Below, one piece after another: positions 16,023 to 24,073 of a DNA stretch of 64,000 nucleotides. The position numbers and the translations under genes were made by a program. Source of the stretch: Korobacter sp036501185 (GTDB taxonomy: Bacteria > Acidobacteriota > Terriglobia > Terriglobales > Acidobacteriaceae). The stretch lies in the NCBI GenBank assembly GCA_036501185.1, contig DASYAU010000098.1, forward strand, positions 1-64,000, written 5' to 3'. Under the pieces are notes generated by a model. The model did not search any database, was not told the origin of the DNA, and saw only the letters and a program-made list of their open reading frames with translations. Every line of letters starts with the position of its first letter. Position 1 is the stretch's first letter.

Positions 16023-17855
16023 ATGGACCTCCACGCCAAAATCCGCACCCTCCCCACCGCTCCCGGCGTCTACCTCTACAAAAACGCCGAAGGTGAGGTC
16101 ATCTACGTCGGCAAGGCCAAAAGCCTTCGCTCCCGCGTCGGCTCCTATTTCGTCAGGGGTGCCGACGAAAACGCCAAAACCGGCAGCCTCCTCCGCGAGG
16201 CCGTCGATGTCGAATATATCGTTGTCGACAACGAAAAAGAGGCTCTCGCCCTCGAGAACAACCTCATCAAGCAGAAGAAGCCCCGCTTCAACATCCTTCT
16301 GCGTGACGACAAAACCTATCCCTACATCAAGCTCACTCTCGGCGAACGCTGGCCCCGCGTCTACGTTACCCGCCGCCTCAAAAAGGACGGCTCCGAATAC
16401 TACGGCCCCTTTTTCCCGGCGAACCTCGCCTATCGCGTCGTCGATTTGATCCATCGAAATTTCCTCGTCCCCAGTTGCTATATCGATCTCCGTCGATCTC
16501 ATCCCCGCCCCTGCCTGCAGTACTACATCGGCCGCTGCCTCGGTCCCTGTGTCGACGGACTCACCACCGAGCCGATCTACGGCGACGCCGTCAAAGACGT
16601 CCGTCTCTTCCTCGAAGGCCGCCACAGCGATCTGAAGCAATCCCTCACCGCCCGCATGAATAAGGCCGCCGAAGAAATGCAGTTCGAGATGGCCGCCAAG
16701 TATCGCGATCTGATCTCCACCGTCGAAGATCTCCACCAGAAGCAGCGCATCGCCGCTGCCGAAGGCGACGACGCCGACGTCTTCGGCTACCACTACGAAA
16801 ATCACATGGTCGCCATCAACCTCTTCCACATGCGTGGAGGCAAAGTCCTTGACCGACGCGATTTCTTCTTCGAAGACCTCGGCGAACTCGAATCATCCAA
16901 CGGCCTCAAAACCGGCGAACTCTTCAGCACCCTGCTCCAGCAGATCTATCTCGACAACAAATACGTCCCGCGCACCATCTACGTCCCCGTCGATTTCGAA
17001 GACCTCGAAGCCCTCAGCGAAATCCTCAGCGAGCAAATGCACCGCCGCATCGAGATCTGCGTACCCCAGCGTGGCGACAAGCGCTCCCTCGTCGACCTCG
17101 TCGGCGAAAATGCCAAGCAGTCCTACGACCAGCGTTTCCGCGTCATGCGCCCTCAAACCGACGTCCTAAAGTCCGTCCTCCAGGACACCCTCGAGCTCCC
17201 CGAACTCCCCAACCGCATCGAGTGCTTCGACATCTCCCACATCCAGGGCGCCGAAACCGTCGCCAGCATGGTCGTCTGGGAAAACGGCAAGATGAAGAAG
17301 TCCGACTACCGCAAATTCATCATTAAGACGGTCGAAGGTGTCGACGACTTCGCTTCCATGCGCGAGGTCGTCACTCGCCGCTACAAGCGCCTTCAGGATG
17401 ACAGCGCCCCATTCCCCAGCCTGATCTTGATCGACGGCGGCATCGGCCAGTTGCACGCCGCCGCCGAAGCCCTCGAGTCCATCGGTATCACCACCCAGCC
17501 GTTAGCATCGATTGCCAAGAGGGAAGAGATTATCTACGTTCACGGTCGCGAAGAGGAGCCCATCCGCATCGACCACCATTCGCCCGTCCTTCACATCATC
17601 CAACTCATCCGCGACGAAGCCCACCGCTTCGCCGTTACCTTTCATCGCAAGCGCCGCGAGATCCGCGACCGCTCCAACGAGCTCCTTGAAATTCCCGGCA
17701 TTGGCGAACAGACGATGAAGCGTCTCCTCCGCCACTTTGGTAGCATCCAGTCAATTCGCACGGCCAACGCAGCCAGCCTCGAAGCCGTCGTCAACCGCAC
17801 GCAGGCTACCGCCATCCTCGCTCACTTCCACACCGAAGACGCCGGAAACCCTTAA
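16023..17855 (+). CDS. uvrC: UvrABC excinuclease subunit C
   Basis: The 610-residue length is usual for UvrC. The N-terminal GIY-YIG nuclease domain has PGVYLYKNAEGEVIYVGKAK (Gly15-Val-Tyr, Tyr28-Val-Gly) and makes the 3' incision. A UVR motif for UvrB contact lies near residues 205-240. The RNase H-like endonuclease domain (about 400-540) carries DISHIQGAETVASMVVWENG and LIDGGIGQLHAA and makes the 5' incision. The C-terminal (HhH)2 part has IPGIGEQTMKRLLRHFG. It works in nucleotide excision repair in the cytosol. It is a single gene; uvrA and uvrB are not in the window. Confidence 0.97.
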   Translation: MDLHAKIRTLPTAPGVYLYKNAEGEVIYVGKAKSLRSRVGSYFVRGADENAKTGSLLREAVDVEYIVVDNEKEALALENNLIKQKKPRFNILLRDDKTYPYIKLTLGERWPRVYVTRRLKKDGSEYYGPFFPANLAYRVVDLIHRNFLVPSCYIDLRRSHPRPCLQYYIGRCLGPCVDGLTTEPIYGDAVKDVRLFLEGRHSDLKQSLTARMNKAAEEMQFEMAAKYRDLISTVEDLHQKQRIAAAEGDDADVFGYHYENHMVAINLFHMRGGKVLDRRDFFFEDLGELESSNGLKTGELFSTLLQQIYLDNKYVPRTIYVPVDFEDLEALSEILSEQMHRRIEICVPQRGDKRSLVDLVGENAKQSYDQRFRVMRPQTDVLKSVLQDTLELPELPNRIECFDISHIQGAETVASMVVWENGKMKKSDYRKFIIKTVEGVDDFASMREVVTRRYKRLQDDSAPFPSLILIDGGIGQLHAAAEALESIGITTQPLASIAKREEIIYVHGREEEPIRIDHHSPVLHIIQLIRDEAHRFAVTFHRKRREIRDRSNELLEIPGIGEQTMKRLLRHFGSIQSIRTANAASLEAVVNRTQATAILAHFHTEDAGNP

Positions 17856-17874
17856 CCCGCGCGGATCTGCGCCG

Positions 17875-20800
17875 ATGCGTCCTCCTCTTTGCAAGTTGCC
17901 TCCCAGAAGCAACTCTGCCTCCTCCTGCCGCATCTATAATCGTTCGCTGTCATTCACCCGCCCCGCGGATCTCGATTGCCCGCGCCGTGAGGATCGTTTG
18001 CCCAACTCCGACTCTCGCCACAAAGTCGCCGTTCCCAGCGCCGCTCACGACCGCCTCAGAACCATCATCCCCGGCGACAGCGAATTAGCGCGCCTAATGC
18101 GCTCGCAAGACTGGTCCAAAACTCCGCTCGGCCCCGTCGAACAGTGGCCCCAGAGCCTCCGTACCTCCGTCAGCCTCATCCTCAACTCGCAACATCCCAT
18201 GTGGATCGGCTGGGGACCGCAAATGGTCTTTCTCTACAACGACGCCTACATCGACGTCCTCAGCCTCGCCAAGCATCCCTGGGCTCTCGGCCGTCCCGCC
18301 ATCGAAGTCTGGGCCGAAATCTGGCATGTCTGCGGTCCACTCGCCGACAAGGTTTTCCAGAAGGCCGAGGCCTCTTATCAGAACGACGTGCGCCTCTTCA
18401 TGAACCGCGGCGACTTCCTCGAAGAGACCTACTACTCCTTCTCATACAGCCCGATCACCGATGAGTCTGGCCGCGTCGGTGGACTTTTCTGTCCTTCCGC
18501 CGACTCTTCTGCCAAGGTTCTCAACGCCCGTCGCCTGCGCACGCTCTCCGAACTCGCAGCCAATGCCCTCATCGAAAAGGCTACGGAGAGCGCCTGCACG
18601 TCCGCCATTGCCACCATCAGTAAAAATCCTGACGACGTTCCCTTTGCCCTCCTCTATGTCCTCTCGCCCGACCGCCGCGAGATGCAGCTTCAGTCGTCCA
18701 CGGTTTCCAATGAGATCGCTCGTACATTTGCGCCTTCTCACGCGCTCAACGCTGCTTCCTCCAAAGACGAAATTACGGCCACCGTCGCCAAGGTCGTTGA
18801 AAGCGGTCAGCCTGTAACCATCTCCGTTTCGCACATCGCGCTCCCCCTCGGCCCTGCCGACCAGCAGGTCACCCACGCCATCGTGCTTCCCGTTCAATCC
18901 CGCGCGGAAGCTCACGCCATCGGCGTCCTTATCGCAGGCGTCAATCCCACCCGCAAATTTGACGATGACTACCGCACCTTTTACGAGCTTCTCTCTGGAC
19001 AAGTCGCCACCGCCATCGGCAACGCCCGCGCCTACGAAGAGGAGCGCCGACGCGCCGAAGCTCTCGCGGAATTAGATCGTGCCAAGACCGCCTTCTTCTC
19101 CAATGTCTCGCACGAATTCCGCACCCCCCCTCACCCTCATGCTCGGTCCCCTCGAAGAGATTCTTTCCAAGCCCGAGCACGCCACCGTTCGATCCAACCG
19201 GGAACTTGTCGAGGTCGCCCATCGCAACGGCACCCGTCTTCTCAAGCTTGTTAACACGCTGCTCGATTTCTCCCGCATCGAGGCCGGCCGCGTTCGCGTC
19301 ATCTATCGTCCCACCGATCTCTGTAACGTCACTGCCGATCTGGCCAGTCTTTTCCGTTCCGCCACCGATCGCGCCGGTTTGAAGCTGGTTGTCGATTGCC
19401 CGCCTCTGTCACAGCCAGTCTTCGTCGATCGCGAAATGTGGGAGAAGATCGTGCTCAACCTTCTCTCCAACGCCTTCAAATTCACCTTCGACGGCAGCAT
19501 CGCCGTCCGCCTCACAGACCGTGGCAACTCCGTCGAGCTGTCCGTGCACGACTCTGGCGTCGGCATTCCCGCCGACGAGCTCCCCCGCGTCTTCGAACGC
19601 TTCCATCGCGTAGAAGGTGCCCGCGGACGCAGCTTCGAAGGCTCTGGCATCGGCCTCGCCCTCGTCCAGGAACTCGTAAAGTTCCACGGCGGTTCCATCT
19701 CAGTCCAGAGCGAACTTGGCAAAGGGACTACCTTCCGCGTCTCGATTCCTTACGGGTCCGCCCATTTGCCACGCGAACGTGTCTACGGCGAAACCTCCGA
19801 CGCCGCCAATCGCGCTCTCGCTGCTCCCTACGTTGCAGAGGCTCTCAGTTGGCTCAAAGCTGGCGAACCTGCCGATGAAATCTCCCACGAAATCCTCGAC
19901 GATATGCCTCTCCCCATCGCTGTTCGCGCTTCCAGCGAACGCGTGCTCCTCGTCGACGACAACCGCGATATGCGCGACTATGTCGAGCGTCTGCTCTCCC
20001 ACTATTGCCAGGTCACCACTGCGGAAAATGGTCGCCTCGCCTTGCAGAAAGCACTCGCCGATCCTCCCAACCTCGTGCTCACTGACGTGATGATGCCCGA
20101 GATGAATGGCTTCGATCTTCTTTCCGCTCTGCGCAGTCATCCCGAAACCAGCACCATCCCCATCATCCTGCTCTCCGCCCGCGCCGGCGATGAAGCCCGC
20201 ATCGAAGGCCTCCAGCAAGGCGCCGACGACTATCTCACCAAGCCCTTCAGTGCTCGCGAACTCCTTGCCCGCGTGCGCACTCATCTTGAACTCGCCCGCG
20301 TTCGCAAGAATGCCTCCGAGGAAGCCCGCCGCCGTTCCGAGCAATTTGAGATCCTCCTCAATCAGTCGCCGCTCGGAATTTTTCTTATCGATGCCAGTTT
20401 CCGCCTGCGTCAAGTCAATCCCCTCGCTCGCGCCGCCTTTGGCGAGAATGCTGACGAACTCGTTGGTCGCGATGCCTCCGAAGTCGCTCATCAAATCTGG
20501 AACAAGGACTAAGCCGACGACGTCGTCCGTATTTTCCGCCGCACCCTTGAAACCGGGGATTCCTTCGAGATTCGCGAACGCGAAGCCTTCCGCACCGATC
20601 GCAAATTGACTGAGTATTACAACTGGCAGGTCGACCGCGTGCCGCTACCCGAAGGCGATTACGGCGTCGTCTGCTACTTCCGCGATGTTGCTGACGAAGT
20701 CAAGGCGCGCGCCGAAATCCGCGAGCACGAAGAGCGTCTGCGCAAAATGGAACGCATCGCTGCCGCCGGCAAAATCGCGGCCTCCCTCGCCCACGAAATT

Positions 20801-21481
20801 AATAACCCGCTCAGCTCCGTCACCAATGTTCTTTACTTGCTCGAGACCAATCCCAACCTCGACGCCGAAGCCCATCAGTTTGTCGCGACCGCTGCGGCCG
20901 AGCTAAAACGCGTCGCTCGCATTGTCCAGCAGAGCCTCTCCTATCACCGCACCGGCGCACAGTCCCGCCACTTCGACGTTGCCGATGTCGTTTCCGATTC
21001 TCTCCAGATCTTTACCGACAAGTTCCGCCGCTCCGGGATCGAGCTGAAGCCAAAGGTGAAATCCGGCTCGCGCATCTTTGGCGTGCCCGATGAAGTCCGC
21101 CAGATTCTCGATAACCTTCTTCTCAACGCGGCCGAGGCCATGCCTAACGGCGGCAGCATCGCTATTTCAGTGCGCCCCGCGCTCAGCCACATTTCTCCTT
21201 CTCAATCCGGCGTTCGCCTCACCGTCTCAGACTCCGGCCCAGGTATACCGAAGGAAGTTTTCGGAAGAGTTTTTGAACCCTTCTTCACCACCAAGGCAGA
21301 GAAAGGAACAGGCCTCGGTTTATGGGTCGCCCAGGGGATCGTCGCCAAGCACGGTGGGCACGTCCACCTGCGCACCTGTCACGGCGGTCTTCGTACTGGA
21401 ACCACGTTCTCCGTTTTTCTTCCCGCGAAAGCCGCCCACGATCTTCGCCTAGAATCCGCCGAGCAGGGAACCGCCGCTTAA
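17875..21481 (+). pseudogene. Hybrid sensor histidine kinase/response regulator, disrupted twice
   Basis: Read together, this locus encodes about 1200 residues: a PAS-like input domain (SKTPLGPVEQWPQSLRTSVSL), GAF, HisKA with HEFRTP, HATPase (NLLSNAFKF, GSGIGLALV), a REC domain (DDNRDMRDY, LTDVMMPEM, TKPF), a second PAS, then a second HisKA (SLAHEINNPLSSVTN) and HATPase (GTGLGLWVAQGI). Two lesions break it. After HEFRTP a C7 run (19124-19130) holds one C too many and shifts the frame, since six C would restore RTPLTLM. Further on, an in-frame TAA (20510-20512) interrupts the second PAS between IWNKD and ADDVVRIF. Protein similarity continues in the same frame after the stop. Reinitiation at TTG 20606 is possible but unproven. 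The start at ATG 17875 is chosen because no better one lies closer to the PAS. Confidence 0.8.
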
Positions 21482-21483
21482 AC

Positions 21484-22404
21484 CTACTGCCCCTCTGCCC
21501 AGCAGCTCCAGATCTCATGCGCCACATCCGCGATTAGTGCGTTCCGGGCCACAACATCCGCCTTCGCGTCCGTCAGGAAGATCGCGATCGCCATCTGCTT
21601 TCCGCCAGGCATCGCCACTAACCCCACATCATTCGTCGCCGGTGTCGAGCCGTCGTACGTTCCCGAACTTCCAGTTTTATCGGCGACGGTTCCCTTGGGA
21701 AGCTTCGCCCGAATTCGTTCGTTCCCGCTCTCGGCCACTGTCATCCATCCGCGCAGCATCCGCGTGTTATCCGCATTCAACAGCTTTCCCCTCTGCAATC
21801 TCGCCAGGAACTCCACCATCTCATCCGCTTTTGCGGAATCGGAATACTGCGCCGGAGCGTCGTCAATCAGCTGCGCCTCGGTGTGCATCACCCGGATGCC
21901 TTTTACCTTTTGCTGCTTCAACGAACGTCGCACCGCCTTCGTTCCACCGATCAACTGCAGCACAATGTCCGACGCCGACCCGTCGCTGTCCACAATCGCT
22001 CGCCGCAACAGCTCCCGTACGGTGAAATCATCGCCCTTAGGATGCGTGTCCCTCAGGGGGCTATGCCCCGCTGGCGGAATGAAATCGTCCGGAGTCACAT
22101 GCACCGGTTTCGCCAAATCCAATTTCCGGTCCTGCGCCATTTGCAGCGCCACCACCACGATCGGCAACTTGTACACGCTCTGCATCGGCGCCTTACGCCC
22201 GCCGTGGAACGAGTATCGCTGCGTGCTGTCCTGGCCCCGGCGAGCGCCGGCGTCGCTTTCGCTTGGATGATCGTCCAATATCCGCGCACTCACACTCAGC
22301 TTCCCCTTCGCGTCGTGCGCGTCCTTCTTCATCCGATCGTTCAAGGCCGCCGGCGAACAAGCCGCATGTACCGCCAGCGCCAATACCAATCCAGCCCCAA
22401 TCAT
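21484..22404 (-). CDS. Class A beta-lactamase, PER-like (A2) subgroup
   Basis: The 306-residue protein has an N-terminal export signal (MIGAGLVLALAVHAA). All active-site motifs are present: Ser76-x-x-Lys79 (SVYK), SDG at 140-142 in place of the commoner SDN, the omega-loop general base Glu176 in HTEAQL, and KTG at 243-245. TEAQ followed by a DD...QY segment, and ATND after KTG, resemble PER-type extended-spectrum enzymes rather than TEM/SHV. It should hydrolyse penicillins or cephalosporins in the periplasm, though spectrum cannot be read here. There is no mobile element beside it, so it is probably an intrinsic soil-bacterium enzyme. Confidence 0.88.
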   Translation of the reverse strand: MIGAGLVLALAVHAACSPAALNDRMKKDAHDAKGKLSVSARILDDHPSESDAGARRGQDSTQRYSFHGGRKAPMQSVYKLPIVVVALQMAQDRKLDLAKPVHVTPDDFIPPAGHSPLRDTHPKGDDFTVRELLRRAIVDSDGSASDIVLQLIGGTKAVRRSLKQQKVKGIRVMHTEAQLIDDAPAQYSDSAKADEMVEFLARLQRGKLLNADNTRMLRGWMTVAESGNERIRAKLPKGTVADKTGSSGTYDGSTPATNDVGLVAMPGGKQMAIAIFLTDAKADVVARNALIADVAHEIWSCWAEGQ

Positions 22405-22693
22405 CGCCGCGAGTATACCTTCCTCTCGTTCATCCGCTCCTGAGCGAAGAACGTCACTCTCGATCTTTCTTGCCCTTTTTTTCCGATTGACCGCTTTCGC
22501 CCAAAATGCTTTTTAACAATCTGTCATCCTGAGCGCGCGATCGCGTTCTCGCGTGCCCGGAGGGCACCTTTCCTTGCCTGCTCTGGAGGCGTACCAAGAC
22601 GCGCTCTTGTCCCATTTATCTCTTCGTCGCCGAGCGATCCTTTTGCTCCCCACCTCCATCCCAGACCAAGCTACTTCTCCAGGAGATCAACGA
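22405..22693. other. Intergenic gap with GTCATCCTGAG repeat copy
   Basis: This is the space between the divergent beta-lactamase and Ser-rich genes. It holds GTCATCCTGAGCGCGCGA (22523-22540), a truncated copy of the dispersed repeat, followed by a GGAGGGCACC segment. No clear promoter is seen. Confidence 0.55.
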
Positions 22694-23056
22694 ATGTCCA
22701 AGAAGCTTCTCGCAATCGCCACTGCAGCCCTGTTCTCCATCGGCATCGCCGCCGCACAATCCTCCAGCAGCGGAGCACAATCGTCCAGCAACGGCCAGTC
22801 CAGCCAACCCAGCACCAGTACACCGTCCAGCTCGTCCGATCAAACCGGCAGCTCCTCGAGCATGAGCGGCAATTCCAGCTCCGACCAGAGCGCTGCCTCC
22901 AGCACCGACCAGAATTCCACCGAAACCAGCACCGGCAAAAAGAAACATAAAAAGCACAAGAACAGCACCGACCAGAACAGCACCGACCAGAATGGCACCA
23001 CCGGCAACACCAGCGGCACCTCCAGCACCCCCGATCAAAGCTCCACGCCCCACTAA
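22694..23056 (+). CDS. Small secreted Ser/Thr/Gln-rich protein
   Basis: AGGAG lies 8 bases before the ATG at 22694, and a textbook signal peptide follows (MSKKLLAIATAALFSIGIAA). The mature part, about 100 residues, is almost wholly Ser, Thr, Gln, Asn, Gly and Asp. It carries a basic island, KKKHKKHK, then repeats of STDQN. It has no Cys and no folded domain is evident. It is probably a disordered envelope protein of unknown role. A perfect terminator follows directly, which supports a real short transcript. Confidence 0.7.
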   Translation: MSKKLLAIATAALFSIGIAAAQSSSSGAQSSSNGQSSQPSTSTPSSSSDQTGSSSSMSGNSSSDQSAASSTDQNSTETSTGKKKHKKHKNSTDQNSTDQNGTTGNTSGTSSTPDQSSTPH

Positions 23057-23060
23057 AAAC

Positions 23061-23095
23061 AAAAAGGCAGGAGCCCCAGCGCTCCTGCCTTTTTT
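23061..23095 (+). terminator. Intrinsic terminator
   Basis: AAAAAGGCAGGAGC (23061-23074) pairs with GCTCCTGCCTTTTT (23081-23094) and leads into the T run. It starts 4 bases after the stop of the Ser-rich gene. Confidence 0.9.
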
Positions 23096-23115
23096 CCCTC
23101 GCATTACTCTCTCTT

Positions 23116-23145
23116 GTCATCCTGAGCGCAGCGAAGGACCTGCTG
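23116..23145 (+). repeat. Full-length copy of dispersed repeat
   Basis: GTCATCCTGAGCGCAGCGAA followed by GGACCTGCTG, the clearest copy in the window. Accidental translation gives CHPERSEGP, a string known from mis-annotated proteins. Confidence 0.8.
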
Positions 23146-23180
23146 TCCGCGTCCACTCACGAGACACGCTTTGTATCAGG

Positions 23181-23234
23181 GCATGGCTTCAGCCATGCCG
23201 ACACCGCCCGAGGCGGCGAAGGGGCTTCAGCCCC
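23181..23234. repeat. Pair of hairpin repeats
   Basis: GCATGGC-TTCA-GCCATGC (23181-23198) and GGGGCT-TC-AGCCCC (23221-23234) flank CCGCCCGAGGCGG. Words of the type 'GGGGCTTCAGCCCC' are typical of dispersed palindromes in such genomes. They end 5 bases before the stop of the zinc-ribbon gene. Confidence 0.65.
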
Positions 23235-23238
23235 TACA

Positions 23239-23460
23239 CTAACTGTCCTTCCGATACAACAAATCCCGCATCGCCTTCCGCCGCTCCGCGTTCGCCTCGC
23301 TCGCGCTCCGACGCTCTTCCGCACTTAAGCGTTCTTTTTCCTTCGCCGAACTCGCCTCTTCCGTGCTGCACTCCCAACACTGGTTCGCAAACCCAGGCTT
23401 GCCCGGCTTCAATTCGAATTGCTCTCCGCACTTCACGCACTTCTTGATCGGAAATCCCAT
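23239..23460 (-). CDS. Small zinc-ribbon protein
   Basis: The 73-residue product has two Cys pairs, CVKCGE near the N-terminus and CWEC about 20 residues later, enough for one zinc ribbon. A basic/acidic helical tail rich in Glu, Arg and Ala follows (EKERLSAEERRSASEANAERR). The ATG at 23460 opens with MGFPIKKC. It resembles small uncharacterised zinc-binding proteins. DNA, RNA or ribosome binding would be guesses. Good motif spacing argues that it is real. Confidence 0.65.
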   Translation of the reverse strand: MGFPIKKCVKCGEQFELKPGKPGFANQCWECSTEEASSAKEKERLSAEERRSASEANAERRKAMRDLLYRKDS

Positions 23461-23586
23461 CCCAATATTTTATCCACGCTTTTTTGTAGTCGTCGAGTAC
23501 CGCGGTCCCTCCGAAATCTTTCCATAAAACGCGGTGCCGCCCGTTCCAAAAAACGCACTTTTTCGCTCTTTTCGCGTCCTGAACTC

Positions 23587-23670
23587 GGTTTTGGCGCAAT
23601 CTCGCGCGAACCCCCGAAAACTCTAAAACCCCGCATAAAATGCGCCTCCCGCGAAATTGCACCCAAATCC
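23587..23670. repeat. Imperfect inverted repeat with inner palindrome
   Basis: GGTTTTGGCGCAATCTCGCG (23587-23606) matches the reverse complement of CGCGAAATTGCACCCAAATC (starting at 23650) at most positions. CGCAT-AAA-ATGCG (23632-23644) sits between the arms. The whole could fold as a cruciform or long RNA hairpin. It might be a small palindromic element. Confidence 0.5.
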
Positions 23671-23928
23671 CACAATCCACCACCTCGAAAAAACCTGCTC
23701 CAAATCGCTTCCATTCACGCTTCAATCCGCGATTTCACCCCCAAAAACAACTCAAATCGCCCTCCAAATCGATCCGATTTTGCGGAGACCCGGATCCCGA
23801 ATCCCGCTCGCATCACCCGCCGCTGTGCCCCACCTCACATCCATCGTGACGAAACTCATATAAGGTGCGAATCGGGGAACCATCCTCCAAATCCAAACGC
23901 TCTTTGAAACCAAACGCTAAGGCGTGTG

Positions 23929-23972
23929 TTATGAGGATTTTGCCCGTAACTGCCGCCTTATGACGATTTTGC
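23929..23972. promoter_or_regulatory. Paired TTATGANGATTTTGC sites, candidate operator
   Basis: TTATGAGGATTTTGC (23929-23943) and TTATGACGATTTTGC (23958-23972) differ by one base and lie 29 bases apart start to start, close to three helical turns. TAAGGCG (23918) and CGCCTTA (23954) form inverted flanks. They lie about 100 bases before the permease start. A binding protein is not known. Confidence 0.4.
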
Positions 23973-24073
23973 GTAGATTACATGGCCTAAACTTCTGAAA
24001 ACACGTAAGCGTGGGGAGGGGAGGGAAGACCAGAAAGTTTCCTCGTGTGCGCTACAATGCGCGCACCCGGGAA

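Larger units (their letters stand above)
23461..24073. other. G-poor, A/C-rich non-coding region
   Basis: Between the zinc-ribbon gene and the permease gene, the plus strand is strikingly poor in G, especially 23641-23800. Open frames exist on both strands only because stop codons are rare. The region holds an imperfect inverted repeat (23587-23670) and a pair of 15-base direct repeats (23929-23972). TACAAT near 24055, just before the permease start, could be a -10 box. Confidence 0.5.

Noticed and set aside
22992..23447. 151-codon plus-strand frame containing HPERSEG
   Set aside because: This string is the known accidental translation of the dispersed GTCATCCTGAG repeat.
23419..23907. Open frames on both strands in the G-poor region
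   Set aside because: Long only because stop codons are rare in this composition. They show no domain, start site or codon bias, and an inverted repeat causes similar strings on both strands.
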